From contig JBGTHB010000060.1 of the NCBI GenBank assembly GCA_041746415.1, forward strand, positions 1-13,690: a stretch of DNA of 13,690 nt, in the 5' to 3' direction. Numbering within the stretch: the stretch's first letter is position 1; the number at the start of each line of letters is the position of its first letter. The stretch comes from JBGTHB01 sp041746415 (GTDB taxonomy: Bacteria > Pseudomonadota > Gammaproteobacteria > Coxiellales > Coxiellaceae). The position numbers were made by a program, and so were the translations under genes. Under the pieces are notes generated by a model. The model saw only the letters and a list, made by a program, of their open reading frames with translations. It made no database searches and was not told the origin of the DNA. Below, one piece after another: positions 6,202-13,690 of the stretch.

Positions 6202-7770
6202 ATGTCATTATCCGTAACAGGTTATTTAGCACTGTACACCACACTGATTGGGTGGCAGCAGTACGGAAATCTTTGGAATTTAATGGTCGGAACAGGTCTC
6301 GTATTTATTCGGTTTATTGGTATTGTTGCGAATTCATTTTTAGAACCCTTTGAATCCCAAGAACCCAAAAGTGCAGCGGTGATTGCATTACGTCGATTAA
6401 TGATTCGTATTGTAGGCGCGTTATTGGTGATTGAGTTTTGTTGTGTTCCTGCTGTATCGCTTGATCCTAAAGTGTTGCACTATGAACCAGCTTGTGTGAC
6501 GAACGTGCAAGTTGCGACACCGGGTAACACCGGCACAACGTACGATAATCAATTCAACGTACCAACCGGTGTGAAAGTGCCTGTGATTTGGTATTTAGTG
6601 ATGGCCGTCAGTAATGGATTTACGCACGCCGCAACAGAAGGATTAACATGCTCTCCAATTGATTATCAAACATTACAAGATCAATTGGACTTATCACAAA
6701 TTGAAAGCGCCGCACTTAAAAAAGAAACCATAGCGTTTTATAACGAGTGTTATATTCCGGCTTACAGTCAATACATGTCAGGCAATATGACAGAAGAACA
6801 AGCCGCTGGAATCACGCAATATCAAAAACAATATGGTAAAAATGATTTAGGTTGGATTGGTTCACAAGCGTTTTTAAATACGCCGGGTTTTTACGATAAC
6901 TTATCAGCGCAGGAACCGGTAACTGGTTTTTTATTTAATCCAACGCGAGATCAGTATGAAGGGCAAGTGGCAAATCATTCAAAATGGGGAGACCCTGTTT
7001 GTCGTGCCTGGTGGAATGATCCGCAAAATGGGTTGCACGCTCAATTAGAAAAAGCGTTACCGCCGAGTTTTTTAACCGAGGTTATTCATTTAGGACAAAT
7101 CGATGCGGCTGATTCGGGAATACGACAACTGATTCAGCATTCATTTGATCCCGGCATGTCTGATTTTGGTGATATACCGCGAGGTTATGAATCGCTTAAT
7201 GATATAAATAATTCACAGTGGGCTGTTTCATTAGCGGGTACGTTAGGTATTACTAGTCATCAATTTACGTATTACCCCAAATTATATCTATTGATTAACG
7301 CGTTACCCGTAATTCAAGCGTTATTGTTATTATCAATTTATGCGTTGTTGGCATTAATGATACCGTTCTCCAGTTATAAATTACATTTTATTATTACAGG
7401 CTCAGCAATTATTTTTGCGATTACCTTTTGGAGTTTTTTATGGCATTTAGTGCTCTACATTGATAACCAACTAATAGCGGCGTTATATCCTACATCCAAT
7501 AACGCGATACCGAATCTGCGAGACATATTGCAAGGTGGTAGCGGTTTAAACGCGAGGTTAGTGCATTTTATAGTTGGGACAATGTATTTAGCATTGCCTT
7601 CTTTGTTTTTGTTACTTTGTTCATGGGCGGGTTTAAAAATAAGCAACAACATTGCAAATATTGTTGGTCAAATGCAATTGCCAGCAAGTGACGCTGGTAA
7701 AGAAGGCGGGTCATATGCCAAAGATATGGCTATTAAAACAATCAAATTTATTGCTAAAAATGGGAGATAA
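6202..7770 (+). CDS. TraG-N-like inner-membrane conjugation protein
   Basis: A 522-residue polytopic membrane protein of the TraG N-terminal type, the large mating-pair stabilisation protein of F-like and GI-type systems. Early hydrophobic segments lie near residues 30-45 (LVFIRFIGIVANSFL) and 68-85 (RIVGALLVIEFCCVPAV), with another near 125-140. A long exported domain follows to about residue 355, with C164, C179 and C274 among its cysteines. Three strong membrane spans close the protein near 360-385, 395-420 and 455-480. The ribosome binding site AAGAGG precedes the ATG. Its place after the TraU-like and PFL_4711 genes is the family's usual order. It lacks the long periplasmic C-terminal domain of F TraG, as is normal for GI-type members. 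The stop codon lies 2 bases from the end of the convergent minus-strand gene. Confidence 0.85.
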   Translation: MSLSVTGYLALYTTLIGWQQYGNLWNLMVGTGLVFIRFIGIVANSFLEPFESQEPKSAAVIALRRLMIRIVGALLVIEFCCVPAVSLDPKVLHYEPACVTNVQVATPGNTGTTYDNQFNVPTGVKVPVIWYLVMAVSNGFTHAATEGLTCSPIDYQTLQDQLDLSQIESAALKKETIAFYNECYIPAYSQYMSGNMTEEQAAGITQYQKQYGKNDLGWIGSQAFLNTPGFYDNLSAQEPVTGFLFNPTRDQYEGQVANHSKWGDPVCRAWWNDPQNGLHAQLEKALPPSFLTEVIHLGQIDAADSGIRQLIQHSFDPGMSDFGDIPRGYESLNDINNSQWAVSLAGTLGITSHQFTYYPKLYLLINALPVIQALLLLSIYALLALMIPFSSYKLHFIITGSAIIFAITFWSFLWHLVLYIDNQLIAALYPTSNNAIPNLRDILQGGSGLNARLVHFIVGTMYLALPSLFLLLCSWAGLKISNNIANIVGQMQLPASDAGKEGGSYAKDMAIKTIKFIAKNGR

Positions 7771-7772
7771 CG

Positions 7773-8321
7773 CTAATACCAATTAGATTTAGTTTCATCG
7801 CAGTATTCACCATCTAAGTTCATATAATGACTTAGCGCACCTTTTTCTACATCATTTAGAGGTGCATCTTCTCGTTCTTGTTCTGCCTCAACTTTACCCA
7901 TAGATTCCACAGCAGTGGCAAATAGGTAGAGTATGGCTGCACCTAAAAAAGGAAGAGCAGGCACCACGTGGCGCTTAATTAAAATAAACAGAATCGTAAT
8001 AAAACTATTTTTCTGAAACAAACGGCGAATAGTCACAATGCCCGTTGTCATCAGCGAAAGCGTTAAAATAAGTTGACTCAACGCTACAATGTTAACGCGA
8101 ATAATTGGCGTTGAGATGTGTGTGGCGGTCCATGCAAAAAACCAACCAATGCTGATAAAGCACAGACCCCATAATAGTATTTTTTTCATGGCAAATGGTT
8201 TGTCGGATAAACTAAATTCCGCTCGCCATGATTTTGTAACTGGTATCGAAACCATGAGCACAACAGCAATCGTTATCACGATAAGTGTATTAATGAAATG
8301 TAACCATTCAATGGCGCTCAT
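7773..8321 (-). CDS. Hypothetical multi-span membrane protein
   Basis: A 182-residue protein on the minus strand with about four membrane spans: residues 9-27 (FINTLIVITIAVVLMVSIP), 46-65, 75-95 and 117-138, then an acidic cytosolic-looking tail. An AAGGACAG ribosome binding site precedes the start. It converges with the TraG-N gene with a 2-base gap and diverges from the gene at 8366 with a 44-base gap. GI-type ICEs often carry a small minus-strand membrane gene after traG, and this one holds that position, but I cannot assign it to a named family. The absence of a visible terminator between it and traG means their transcripts may overlap. Confidence 0.68.
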   Translation of the reverse strand: MSAIEWLHFINTLIVITIAVVLMVSIPVTKSWRAEFSLSDKPFAMKKILLWGLCFISIGWFFAWTATHISTPIIRVNIVALSQLILTLSLMTTGIVTIRRLFQKNSFITILFILIKRHVVPALPFLGAAILYLFATAVESMGKVEAEQEREDAPLNDVEKGALSHYMNLDGEYCDETKSNWY

Positions 8322-8365
8322 GTTGTTCTGTCCTTTGTAACGAAACCAACTAACCCGAGGTTATA

Positions 8366-8698
8366 ATGAAATCATTACGCTATGCGTTATTGACGACTGT
8401 CATCGTCATTTTCTTACTGCTTTTTGGCCGCTGTATACTGGAGCTTAGCTCGACTTTAGGGCTATCGCAAATCCTGGCGCAGCACTTTTGGGTATTCGCC
8501 CTTTGGCGCTATACCCTATATATAGTGATGCTGCTTTTGTGGCCGTATTTTATTAAATTTTTGGGCAAACGCCAAAAGTGGGATCCTGAAATCATTCAAT
8601 ACTTATCTAATCAACAGGTTAAAATCCTCGGATTTTTGGTGCTAATTGAGGCCTTATTTGCGTACAACCTTTTGGGACGTTTTCTGGCTTTGCTGTAG
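8366..8698 (+). CDS. Small hypothetical membrane protein
   Basis: A 110-residue protein with about three membrane spans: residues 7-27 (LLTTVIVIFLLLFGRCILEL), 45-65 (LWRYTLYIVMLLLWPYFIKF) and 88-108. A GAGG ribosome binding site lies about six bases before the ATG. It ends 9 bases before topB on the same strand, which suggests coupled expression with the DNA-processing genes. I do not recognise the family; small membrane proteins of this kind are common in ICE conjugation modules. The conserved spacing to topB and the clean signal structure support it as a real gene. Confidence 0.65.
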   Translation: MKSLRYALLTTVIVIFLLLFGRCILELSSTLGLSQILAQHFWVFALWRYTLYIVMLLLWPYFIKFLGKRQKWDPEIIQYLSNQQVKILGFLVLIEALFAYNLLGRFLALL

Positions 8699-8707
8699 AA
8701 AATCATC

Positions 8708-9367
8708 ATGACCACTATTTTGTACATATGCGAAAAGCCATCGCAGGCGCGAGATATTGCTCGAAACCTCAACGCAAACGCGCGAAACGAAGGGTATTTT
8801 GCAGGCAATGGTTATCAAGTCACCTGGTGCGTGGGGCATTTATTAGAATTGGCACCACCTGAACACTACAATGCAAATGTAAAACCGTGGCGTTTTGAAA
8901 AATTACCGATTGTACCAACACAGTGGAAAATGTTGGTATCACGTCGCACGCAAAAACAATTTAGTGTCATTAAACACTTATTGAAAAATACTAAGCACGT
9001 TGTTATTGCGACTGACGCGGATCGTGAAGGTGAAGTGATCGCGCGAGAAATTCTGAGAGCGTGTCAGTACAACGGCAAAATAGATCGCTTGTGGTTATCG
9101 GCGTTGGATGATGCTTCGATTCAGAAAGCACTTAAACAAATAAGGCCAGGACATGAAACTGAAAAATTATACGATGCAGGTTTAGGTCGTCAACGCGCCG
9201 ACTGGTTAATCGGTATGAACATGACGATGGCTGCGAGTAGTTTGTATGGTGTCAACAGTGTTCTATCAGTTGGACGTGTACAAACGCCGACATTAAAGTT
9301 AGTCGTCGATCGTGATCGAGCCATTGAACAATTTACACCGCAAGATTATTTTGTGCTTAAAGCGTAA
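8708..9367 (+). CDS. topB: TopB N-terminal fragment (TOPRIM domain)
   Basis: This 219-residue open frame holds the TOPRIM domain. E9 in CEKPSQARDIA and the D103-A-D105-R-E107 cluster in DADREGE are the metal-binding acids. It continues through the GLGRQRADWLIGMN and SVGRVQTPTL segments and stops at 9365, before the catalytic tyrosine. On its own it cannot cleave DNA. Confidence 0.7.
   Translation: MTTILYICEKPSQARDIARNLNANARNEGYFAGNGYQVTWCVGHLLELAPPEHYNANVKPWRFEKLPIVPTQWKMLVSRRTQKQFSVIKHLLKNTKHVVIATDADREGEVIAREILRACQYNGKIDRLWLSALDDASIQKALKQIRPGHETEKLYDAGLGRQRADWLIGMNMTMAASSLYGVNSVLSVGRVQTPTLKLVVDRDRAIEQFTPQDYFVLKA
9365..9367 (+). other. Premature TAA in topB
   Basis: The codon is in frame with both halves and reads TAA where CAA (Gln) would give a smooth protein. 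No slippery run or stem-loop is obvious next to it, so programmed recoding is not indicated. Confidence 0.85.
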
Positions 9368-9409
9368 TTTGCCACACAAAACAAACAGACATTTTGGACA
9401 ACGTGGAAA

Positions 9410-10711
9410 GTGCATGATCATTTTGTTAATGAAAATGGACTGTGTTTAAAAAAAGAAATCATTGAAAGTGTGGCGGCTAAAATCGAAGATGAACCGGGTG
9501 TGGTCACACAGTTTAGTGAAACACGAAAAAACCAAAAAGCGCCACTTTGCTTTTCATTATCGGCTTTGCAAAAAAAATCCTCTCAACTGCTTGGTTATTC
9601 AGCCAAACAAGTATTGGGTGTGGTGCAATCGCTTTATGAAACACACAAAGCGGTGACGTATCCGAGAACTGATTGTGATTACTTACCCACAGAACAATTT
9701 ACTGAAGCATCACAGGTGTTAACGGCTTTAGAAAAAGTCGATGCAAGCTTGCAGCCACTGATTAAGCAATGCGATACCTATTTTAAATCATCGCTGTGGA
9801 ACGATAAAAAAATTACTGCACACCATGCCATTATTCCAACAATTAACAATCATGTGGATATCGACAAAATGTCATCGGCTGAGCTGAATTTATATGATTT
9901 GATTCGACGTTACTATATCGCTCAATTTTTAGGTGATTATGAGTACCGGCAGCGAAAAGTAGAAATCCATTGTGCGGGGGAATGTTTTTCAGCAATGGGT
10001 AATACACCGCTTAAGGCAGGTTGGAAAAATGCTTTTTCAGCTAATACTCTTGATGAGGATGACGAAGAAAACGAACCGTATTTACCTTTGTTATATAATG
10101 GACAATGTGTAGAAAACAAAGAAACGAAAATTCTAAGTAAAAAAACGCAACCACCGGCACGATTTACCGAAGGTACATTAATCGAAGCCATGAAAACGAT
10201 TGGTCAGTCTGTCAGTGATGAACAGCTTAAAAAGATTTTAAAAGACAGTAGTGGCATCGGCACCGAAGCCACACGTGCCAATATTTTAGAAACCTTATTT
10301 AAACGTGATTATTTAAAGCGTTCTAAAAAACACGTATTTTCAACCGAAAAAGGACGTGCGCTAATTGATTTAGTTCCAATTGCTGTTAAAGACCCGGTGC
10401 TCACGGCACATTGGGAACAACAGTTAGATAAAATCGCCAATGGGCAAGCTGAGCTGAATCACTTTGTGATGCAGCAGTCTGACTTATTAAAAAATATGTT
10501 GCACGATTTAACCAAACATAAATCAGAGCAAAATCCATCGGCGTTGCAACTGCAATCCGATACGCAAACCAGTACCGTGTATTTATGTCCGAAATGTGAA
10601 TCGCCTTTAAGGCGATTAAAAAATAAAAAAGGCAACGCTTTTTGGGGCTGTTCTCAATACCCTTGCTGCTCATTTACCACTTGGGAAAAAGACAACAAAC
10701 CCAGTCTTTAA
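9410..10711 (+). CDS. topB: TopB C-terminal fragment (active tyrosine and zinc ribbon)
   Basis: This part, open from just after the TAA and with a possible GTG restart at 9410, carries the active tyrosine (Y318 of the whole frame) in VTYPRTDCDYLP, the ARFTEGTLIEAM and GIGTEATRA motifs of the gate domain, and a C-terminal zinc ribbon (CPKC, then WGCSQYPCC). No ribosome binding site is seen at 9410, so restart is doubtful. It lacks all TOPRIM acids. Confidence 0.6.
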   Translation: MHDHFVNENGLCLKKEIIESVAAKIEDEPGVVTQFSETRKNQKAPLCFSLSALQKKSSQLLGYSAKQVLGVVQSLYETHKAVTYPRTDCDYLPTEQFTEASQVLTALEKVDASLQPLIKQCDTYFKSSLWNDKKITAHHAIIPTINNHVDIDKMSSAELNLYDLIRRYYIAQFLGDYEYRQRKVEIHCAGECFSAMGNTPLKAGWKNAFSANTLDEDDEENEPYLPLLYNGQCVENKETKILSKKTQPPARFTEGTLIEAMKTIGQSVSDEQLKKILKDSSGIGTEATRANILETLFKRDYLKRSKKHVFSTEKGRALIDLVPIAVKDPVLTAHWEQQLDKIANGQAELNHFVMQQSDLLKNMLHDLTKHKSEQNPSALQLQSDTQTSTVYLCPKCESPLRRLKNKKGNAFWGCSQYPCCSFTTWEKDNKPSL

Positions 10712-10729
10712 AAAAATGATGAGAAAAAG

Positions 10730-11362
10730 ATGAAGAGAATTATTTTAATTTTGTTAATTGGAGTAATTACGTTACTAGTTAATGCTAAACAGACGGAACA
10801 CAAAACCCATAATCCATTAAACACGATGACGCTTACCGAATATTACGATTATGAATGCCCACACTGTCGGCAAATGAATGTCGTGATTGAGCAATTAAGG
10901 GCTAAGTTTCCTAATCTCAAGGTTAACTATCGCGTTGTGCCGTTATTAAATGCTAATTCTAAGGCAATAGCACAGTTTGCATTAGCGACAAAAAAACAAC
11001 ATCAGTGGCAAAATGCGCATCAATTACTGATGCAATCAAAAGAAGAGCCTACTGTAAGCACGGTTGAACACATAGTTGGTGAATTGAATTTAGATAAAAC
11101 GAATTTGTTTAGCACCATGCAATCAACAGCAATACAACAACAAATACAAAACAATATAGATGATGCCAATCAATATGCCATTCAAGGTGCACTCTATTTG
11201 CCAATTTTTGTTTTTCAAGTAAAGAACAATCGGCCAATCGTGCTGCGGGGTGAGCAACCCTATGCACTACTAGCGGCTGTTGCAAAACAATTTAGTGAAG
11301 CAGGCGATGTTCCACAAAGTAACTCAAAACACAGAAAACAAAGCGCTTCAAAAACAAATTGA
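10730..11362 (+). CDS. DsbA-like periplasmic thiol-disulfide oxidoreductase
   Basis: A 210-residue exported thioredoxin-fold protein. Residues 1-19 form a signal peptide (MKRIILILLIGVITLLVNA). The active site C43-P-H-C46 within YYDYECPHCRQM is the DsbA-type CPHC motif, and YLP near residue 161 is the probable cis-proline loop. The middle contains the helical insertion expected of DsbA. The last 20 residues are a hydrophilic Ser/Lys tail, unusual for DsbA. It would form disulfides in exported proteins, and the cysteine-bearing conjugation proteins of this element are natural substrates. It lies 18 bases after topB and its 3' end overlaps the next gene in another frame. Ribosome binding is weak. 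A thiol isomerase role is an alternative. Confidence 0.85.
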   Translation: MKRIILILLIGVITLLVNAKQTEHKTHNPLNTMTLTEYYDYECPHCRQMNVVIEQLRAKFPNLKVNYRVVPLLNANSKAIAQFALATKKQHQWQNAHQLLMQSKEEPTVSTVEHIVGELNLDKTNLFSTMQSTAIQQQIQNNIDDANQYAIQGALYLPIFVFQVKNNRPIVLRGEQPYALLAAVAKQFSEAGDVPQSNSKHRKQSASKTN

Positions 11363-12470
11363 TCGCATTAAATCCTTATCGGGTCTGACGCAAAATGATT
11401 TTGAAGCACTCTATGTTGCAACCATTGACCGTTGGATCGAGTTTAAACGCAAACCAAACGAGCCTAGAAGTGATTCAGACTTATTAACTGATTTTGATCA
11501 AGTCATTCTAGCCCTTAAACGCCGCCAAGGTTATTTATTACCATTGGATTCCGATAGTGAAACCGCATTTCGGGAACGAGAAGAATGGACGTATGCTGTT
11601 TTTACAGCTTCATTGTTACAATCACTGGATAGCACGATCCGTTTTTCTTTAGCCAAAGCGTTATTACCAAGCTCCGCGTTTGCGTGGCTTCATCGAAATA
11701 AAACATTATTTAACGCTTGGCAAATGTATTTAAACGGTGATGTTGAACATACTATTTTTAATGACTTATTGGTTGAAAAACTGGATCAAGTGAAAGAGCA
11801 AGCTCCAATAGCGCCATTAAAAAATACGGTTGTTGCATTACCTGAACACATAACAAATTCTGAAATCGTTGAAAATCAAGTTGAGTTTTCGTTTCACAAT
11901 TCAACTGTGCAGATAAAACCATCATCTGCTGCATTTAAAATGGAATCTTTACCCGTCGATGCAGTAATAAAAGAAGTGGATTTAACCACGTTAAAAAATT
12001 CAACTTCAAGTGTGCCAAATGAACAATCAGAAACTGAATCAATTGCTCATGCAGAAAAAATACCGACTTTAGTGGTAGCTGAATTTTGGCGATGGTTAAA
12101 ACAAGCCGTTACACGTAACCATATCACGCTCAATGAAATAGCGAGTGTGGTGCACGGCGTAGAAGGCGGCTTGTTGATTGTGCTGCCTCAAGCGATTGAG
12201 GCATTTATAAAGCATTACACTGAGCAACAGGGCTTCGCTGATGTTGAAGGATTACTAAAACAACAAGCGCCGCTAATGCGCGCGATTAAAAAACAGAACC
12301 TACTGATACGCAAAACTAATGGATCACGTATACACGCATATTGCGTAGGTCGATGGGAAACGAGAAACACGTTAACTGGTGTTGTGATTAATGCACCCGC
12401 ATTTTTAGGTGAATCGTTTACGTTGCCCATCAACGCCCAATTAATACCTGATCCATTGGACAATGCGTAA
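11307..12470 (+). CDS. TraI_2/MOBH relaxase-like protein lacking its HD motifs
   Basis: A 387-residue protein with the two halves of a TraI_2-type (MOBH) relaxase. The N-terminal half (LTQNDFEALYVATIDRWIEF, then GYLLP and EEWTYAVFTASLL) follows the TraI_2 HD domain closely. The C-terminal part (residues 258-387, FWRWLKQAV...HGVEGGLLIVLP...PINAQLIP) matches TraI_2_C (DUF1528). The family's catalytic histidine segment (PASxxHHHxGGLLxH) reads NEPRSDSDLLTDF at residues 51-63, and LLHDxGK reads LLQSLDS at 103-109, so no metal site remains. The linker (about 150-255) is polar and probably unstructured. It overlaps the DsbA-like gene by 56 bases. Starts at TTG 11280, GTG 11295 or ATG 11307 are possible; none has a good ribosome binding site. 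It may be a regulator or scaffold derived from a relaxase, or a decayed copy. Confidence 0.72.
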   Translation: MFHKVTQNTENKALQKQIDRIKSLSGLTQNDFEALYVATIDRWIEFKRKPNEPRSDSDLLTDFDQVILALKRRQGYLLPLDSDSETAFREREEWTYAVFTASLLQSLDSTIRFSLAKALLPSSAFAWLHRNKTLFNAWQMYLNGDVEHTIFNDLLVEKLDQVKEQAPIAPLKNTVVALPEHITNSEIVENQVEFSFHNSTVQIKPSSAAFKMESLPVDAVIKEVDLTTLKNSTSSVPNEQSETESIAHAEKIPTLVVAEFWRWLKQAVTRNHITLNEIASVVHGVEGGLLIVLPQAIEAFIKHYTEQQGFADVEGLLKQQAPLMRAIKKQNLLIRKTNGSRIHAYCVGRWETRNTLTGVVINAPAFLGESFTLPINAQLIPDPLDNA

Positions 12471-12533
12471 CGCGTTTTGTCTGACCGCTGAGTCTTGCTT
12501 AATTCAAATTCATTTATAAAAGAGGTCATTATT

Positions 12534-13502
12534 ATGTTAGATGATATTAAAAATCTATTTGCTAAGGATGCTAAAAATTCGACTGAAACAGGTGAATCTC
12601 AAGAAGATGAGCGTGGTAATCGTGTGGTAGAGGAAAATAAAACCAACGCTTCACTTTCGCCGTCAAAGAAAAATCGTAAAGACTACCCACATAAACGTCC
12701 GGGGCGATTGCGCGGCAATATTGTGTTATCACTTCACACCTTTCAAGCACAACGATTATTCAATGGCTATAAAGATAAGCGGGCAGTGGGGTTAGTACCT
12801 TTTGGTGGAGCGATGACACAAGTGTGGGATGCGGCTGAGCAAGATGATCCGTATGCCGATTTTTATTTACTCAAAGTCTACGACCAATTTAGTCAGCTTA
12901 AATCATCACTACAAGAAGCGATTAGTCAGTGTAAATCTGAACTCAACAATGCAAATGCACAAAGTAATTTGGAATTTAGTGCTTTTGTATCTCAAAAACC
13001 TGTTAATTATGAATTGTGGTTTCGCACACAGTACGGTTATTTAGGTGCGCAATTATTAGCAAATCTAGATGAGCTGATGCGTGTACTGATTACGGCTGAA
13101 CGTGTCGGTGTATTGCTGAGTGAACCTTATGATGTGCTTCGTAAACGCTGGGTAAAGCGCCTGTTAGATTTTTTTGCACTGCCATTTTCGTGGGAGAAAA
13201 GCGGCTTAGACCGAAAAACGATTATGTCAGATGATGAAGACACAAGAGCGATTATTAAAAAACTCGATGAGAAAATTGGTCAATTACCGCAGTCGGTATT
13301 AGCAGGAACCATACGTTCACCGTTTGCACCGCGTATCAGGACAGTAACAGCAACTTCTAAAATGCTTCAAGGAGAAGACAAAGTTGTTTTAGGGTCTGAA
13401 GGTGAAAGTGAAAAAAGTAACTTAGAAATTAAGCCTAAAGAAAAAATAAAACCAGCTAAAAAAATTAAACAGGCCGATCAAGAACTAAAGAAGGAGAAGT
13501 AA
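12534..13502 (+). CDS. ICE protein of the TIGR03761 / PFL_4669 family
   Basis: A 322-residue protein with the PFL_4669 signature: RPGRLRGNIVLSLHTFQAQRLFNGY near residues 55-79, then VWDAAEQDDPYADFYLLKVYDQF at 98-119. The family is found in GI-type ICEs beside TopB and replication/partition genes; its biochemical role is not known. Residues 10-55 and the last 50 residues (Lys/Glu-rich) are polar and probably unstructured, giving a longer protein than typical members. No signal peptide or membrane span is seen, so it should be cytosolic. AAGAGG lies about nine bases before ATG 12534, which makes this start firmer than the in-frame TTG at 12495. It ends 52 bases before the insertion sequence. 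Confidence 0.83.
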   Translation: MLDDIKNLFAKDAKNSTETGESQEDERGNRVVEENKTNASLSPSKKNRKDYPHKRPGRLRGNIVLSLHTFQAQRLFNGYKDKRAVGLVPFGGAMTQVWDAAEQDDPYADFYLLKVYDQFSQLKSSLQEAISQCKSELNNANAQSNLEFSAFVSQKPVNYELWFRTQYGYLGAQLLANLDELMRVLITAERVGVLLSEPYDVLRKRWVKRLLDFFALPFSWEKSGLDRKTIMSDDEDTRAIIKKLDEKIGQLPQSVLAGTIRSPFAPRIRTVTATSKMLQGEDKVVLGSEGESEKSNLEIKPKEKIKPAKKIKQADQELKKEK

Positions 13503-13554
13503 AAAATAATTTTCCTAAAAAAGTTTAACTGTCGTGATCTCAACCGACATGAAG

Positions 13555-13690
13555 TGGCTACACTAGACCGGACACAAAAGTTAAAATAAAACGAACTTTA
13601 AAGAGGTGTCCCTATGAGTGAACGTAAACGTGTAGTCACAAGCTACACAGAAGAATTCAGACAATCATCTGCCAAGTTGGCAATTGAATC
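13555..13690 (+). mobile_element. Left end of an IS3-family-like insertion sequence, cut by the window edge
   Basis: A transposase gene start lies 60 bases after a candidate terminal repeat that begins TGGCTACACTAGACCGGACA. The TG start and GACCGGACACAAAAGTTAA-type end resemble IS3-family ends. The right end and target duplication lie outside the window, so the exact left boundary is uncertain. Confidence 0.6.
13614..13690 (+). CDS. IS3-family OrfA transposase, N-terminal part
   Basis: The 25 visible residues (MSERKRVVTSYTEEF, then RQSSAKLAIES) match the N-terminus of IS3-family OrfA, where a Y-T-x-E-F phrase starts the helix-turn-helix DNA-binding domain. An AAAGAGGTG ribosome binding site precedes the ATG. 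OrfA normally makes the active transposase by a frameshift with OrfB, which is beyond the window edge. Confidence 0.75.
   Translation, partial: MSERKRVVTSYTEEFRQSSAKLAIE

Larger units (their letters stand above)
8708..10711 (+). pseudogene. topB: DNA topoisomerase III broken by one in-frame stop
   Basis: Apart from one TAA at 9365-9367 the frame from 8708 to 10711 is continuous, 668 codons, close to the normal length of TopB. This type IA enzyme cuts one strand by a tyrosine link and resolves DNA intermediates; ICE copies are thought to help conjugative DNA processing. Reading through the stop gives a normal-looking protein (KA-stop-FATQNKQ), and a single C to T change of CAA would create it. 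No frameshift is involved. The stop separates the TOPRIM acids from the active tyrosine, so neither half should work alone. Explanations are a true nonsense mutation, a sequencing error, or suppression of the stop. It starts 9 bases after the small membrane gene, with weak ribosome binding. Confidence 0.85.

Noticed and set aside
8089..8340. 83-residue plus-strand open frame
   Set aside because: It is antisense to the membrane protein at 7773-8321, which has membrane spans and a ribosome binding site of its own.
9361..9413. Programmed frameshift or recoding in topB
   Set aside because: Both halves are in the same frame, so no frameshift is needed, and no slippery run or strong stem-loop stands next to the TAA.
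13531..13545. GTCGTGATC-CAAC similarity to the terminator arm at 6121-6136
   Set aside because: Only about ten bases match and no hairpin forms here, so a shared attachment site or repeat is not supported.

Overview
The window is part of the conjugation region of an integrative and conjugative element (ICE) of the genomic-island type (GI-type T4SS, MPF-G; the PFL_47xx / TIGR037xx gene families). The DNA is AT-rich and most tra genes read on the + strand. The TraU-like, PFL_4711-like, TraG-N, TopB, TraI_2-like and PFL_4669-like genes together fit a gammaproteobacterial ICE. Three cargo genes look like effectors aimed at eukaryotic cells, so I infer an intracellular host-adapted gammaproteobacterium such as a member of the Legionellales. 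No rRNA or species marker is present to prove this.

Layout. 1-396: end of an unrecognised gene. 499-1251: protein with the skeleton of a DNA methyltransferase but ruined catalytic motifs. 1281-2261: secreted TraU-like protein (PFL_4710 family). 2431-4630: a cargo block of three genes that splits the tra operon. It holds an SpvC/OspF-like phosphothreonine lyase with a cysteine-rich C-terminus, then two tandem paralogues that both end in the CaaX box CVIC, each followed by the same rho-independent terminator. 4666-6102: PFL_4711-family protein. 6123-6172: terminator. 6202-7770: TraG-N-like inner-membrane protein. 7773-8321 (minus): membrane protein convergent with it. 8366-8698: small membrane protein. 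8708-10711: topB broken by one in-frame TAA. 10730-11362: periplasmic DsbA-like protein. 11307-12470: TraI_2/MOBH relaxase-like protein without its HD and histidine motifs. 12534-13502: PFL_4669-family protein. 13555-end: left end of an IS3-family-like insertion sequence. No gene-free stretch exceeds 300 bases.

How it fits together. The TraU-like, PFL_4711 and TraG-N proteins would belong to the mating-pair apparatus, with the DsbA-like protein probably forming disulfides in its cysteine-bearing exported parts. TopB, the TraI_2-like protein and the PFL_4669 protein form a DNA-processing block. The effector block is probably passenger DNA carried by the ICE. Its products are predicted to act in a eukaryotic host: one by removing phosphate from phosphothreonine in host kinases, two by being prenylated and placed on host membranes. 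Three enzyme-type genes (methyltransferase, relaxase-like, topB) have lost key residues or continuity, which may mean partial decay of the ICE or reuse as non-catalytic proteins.
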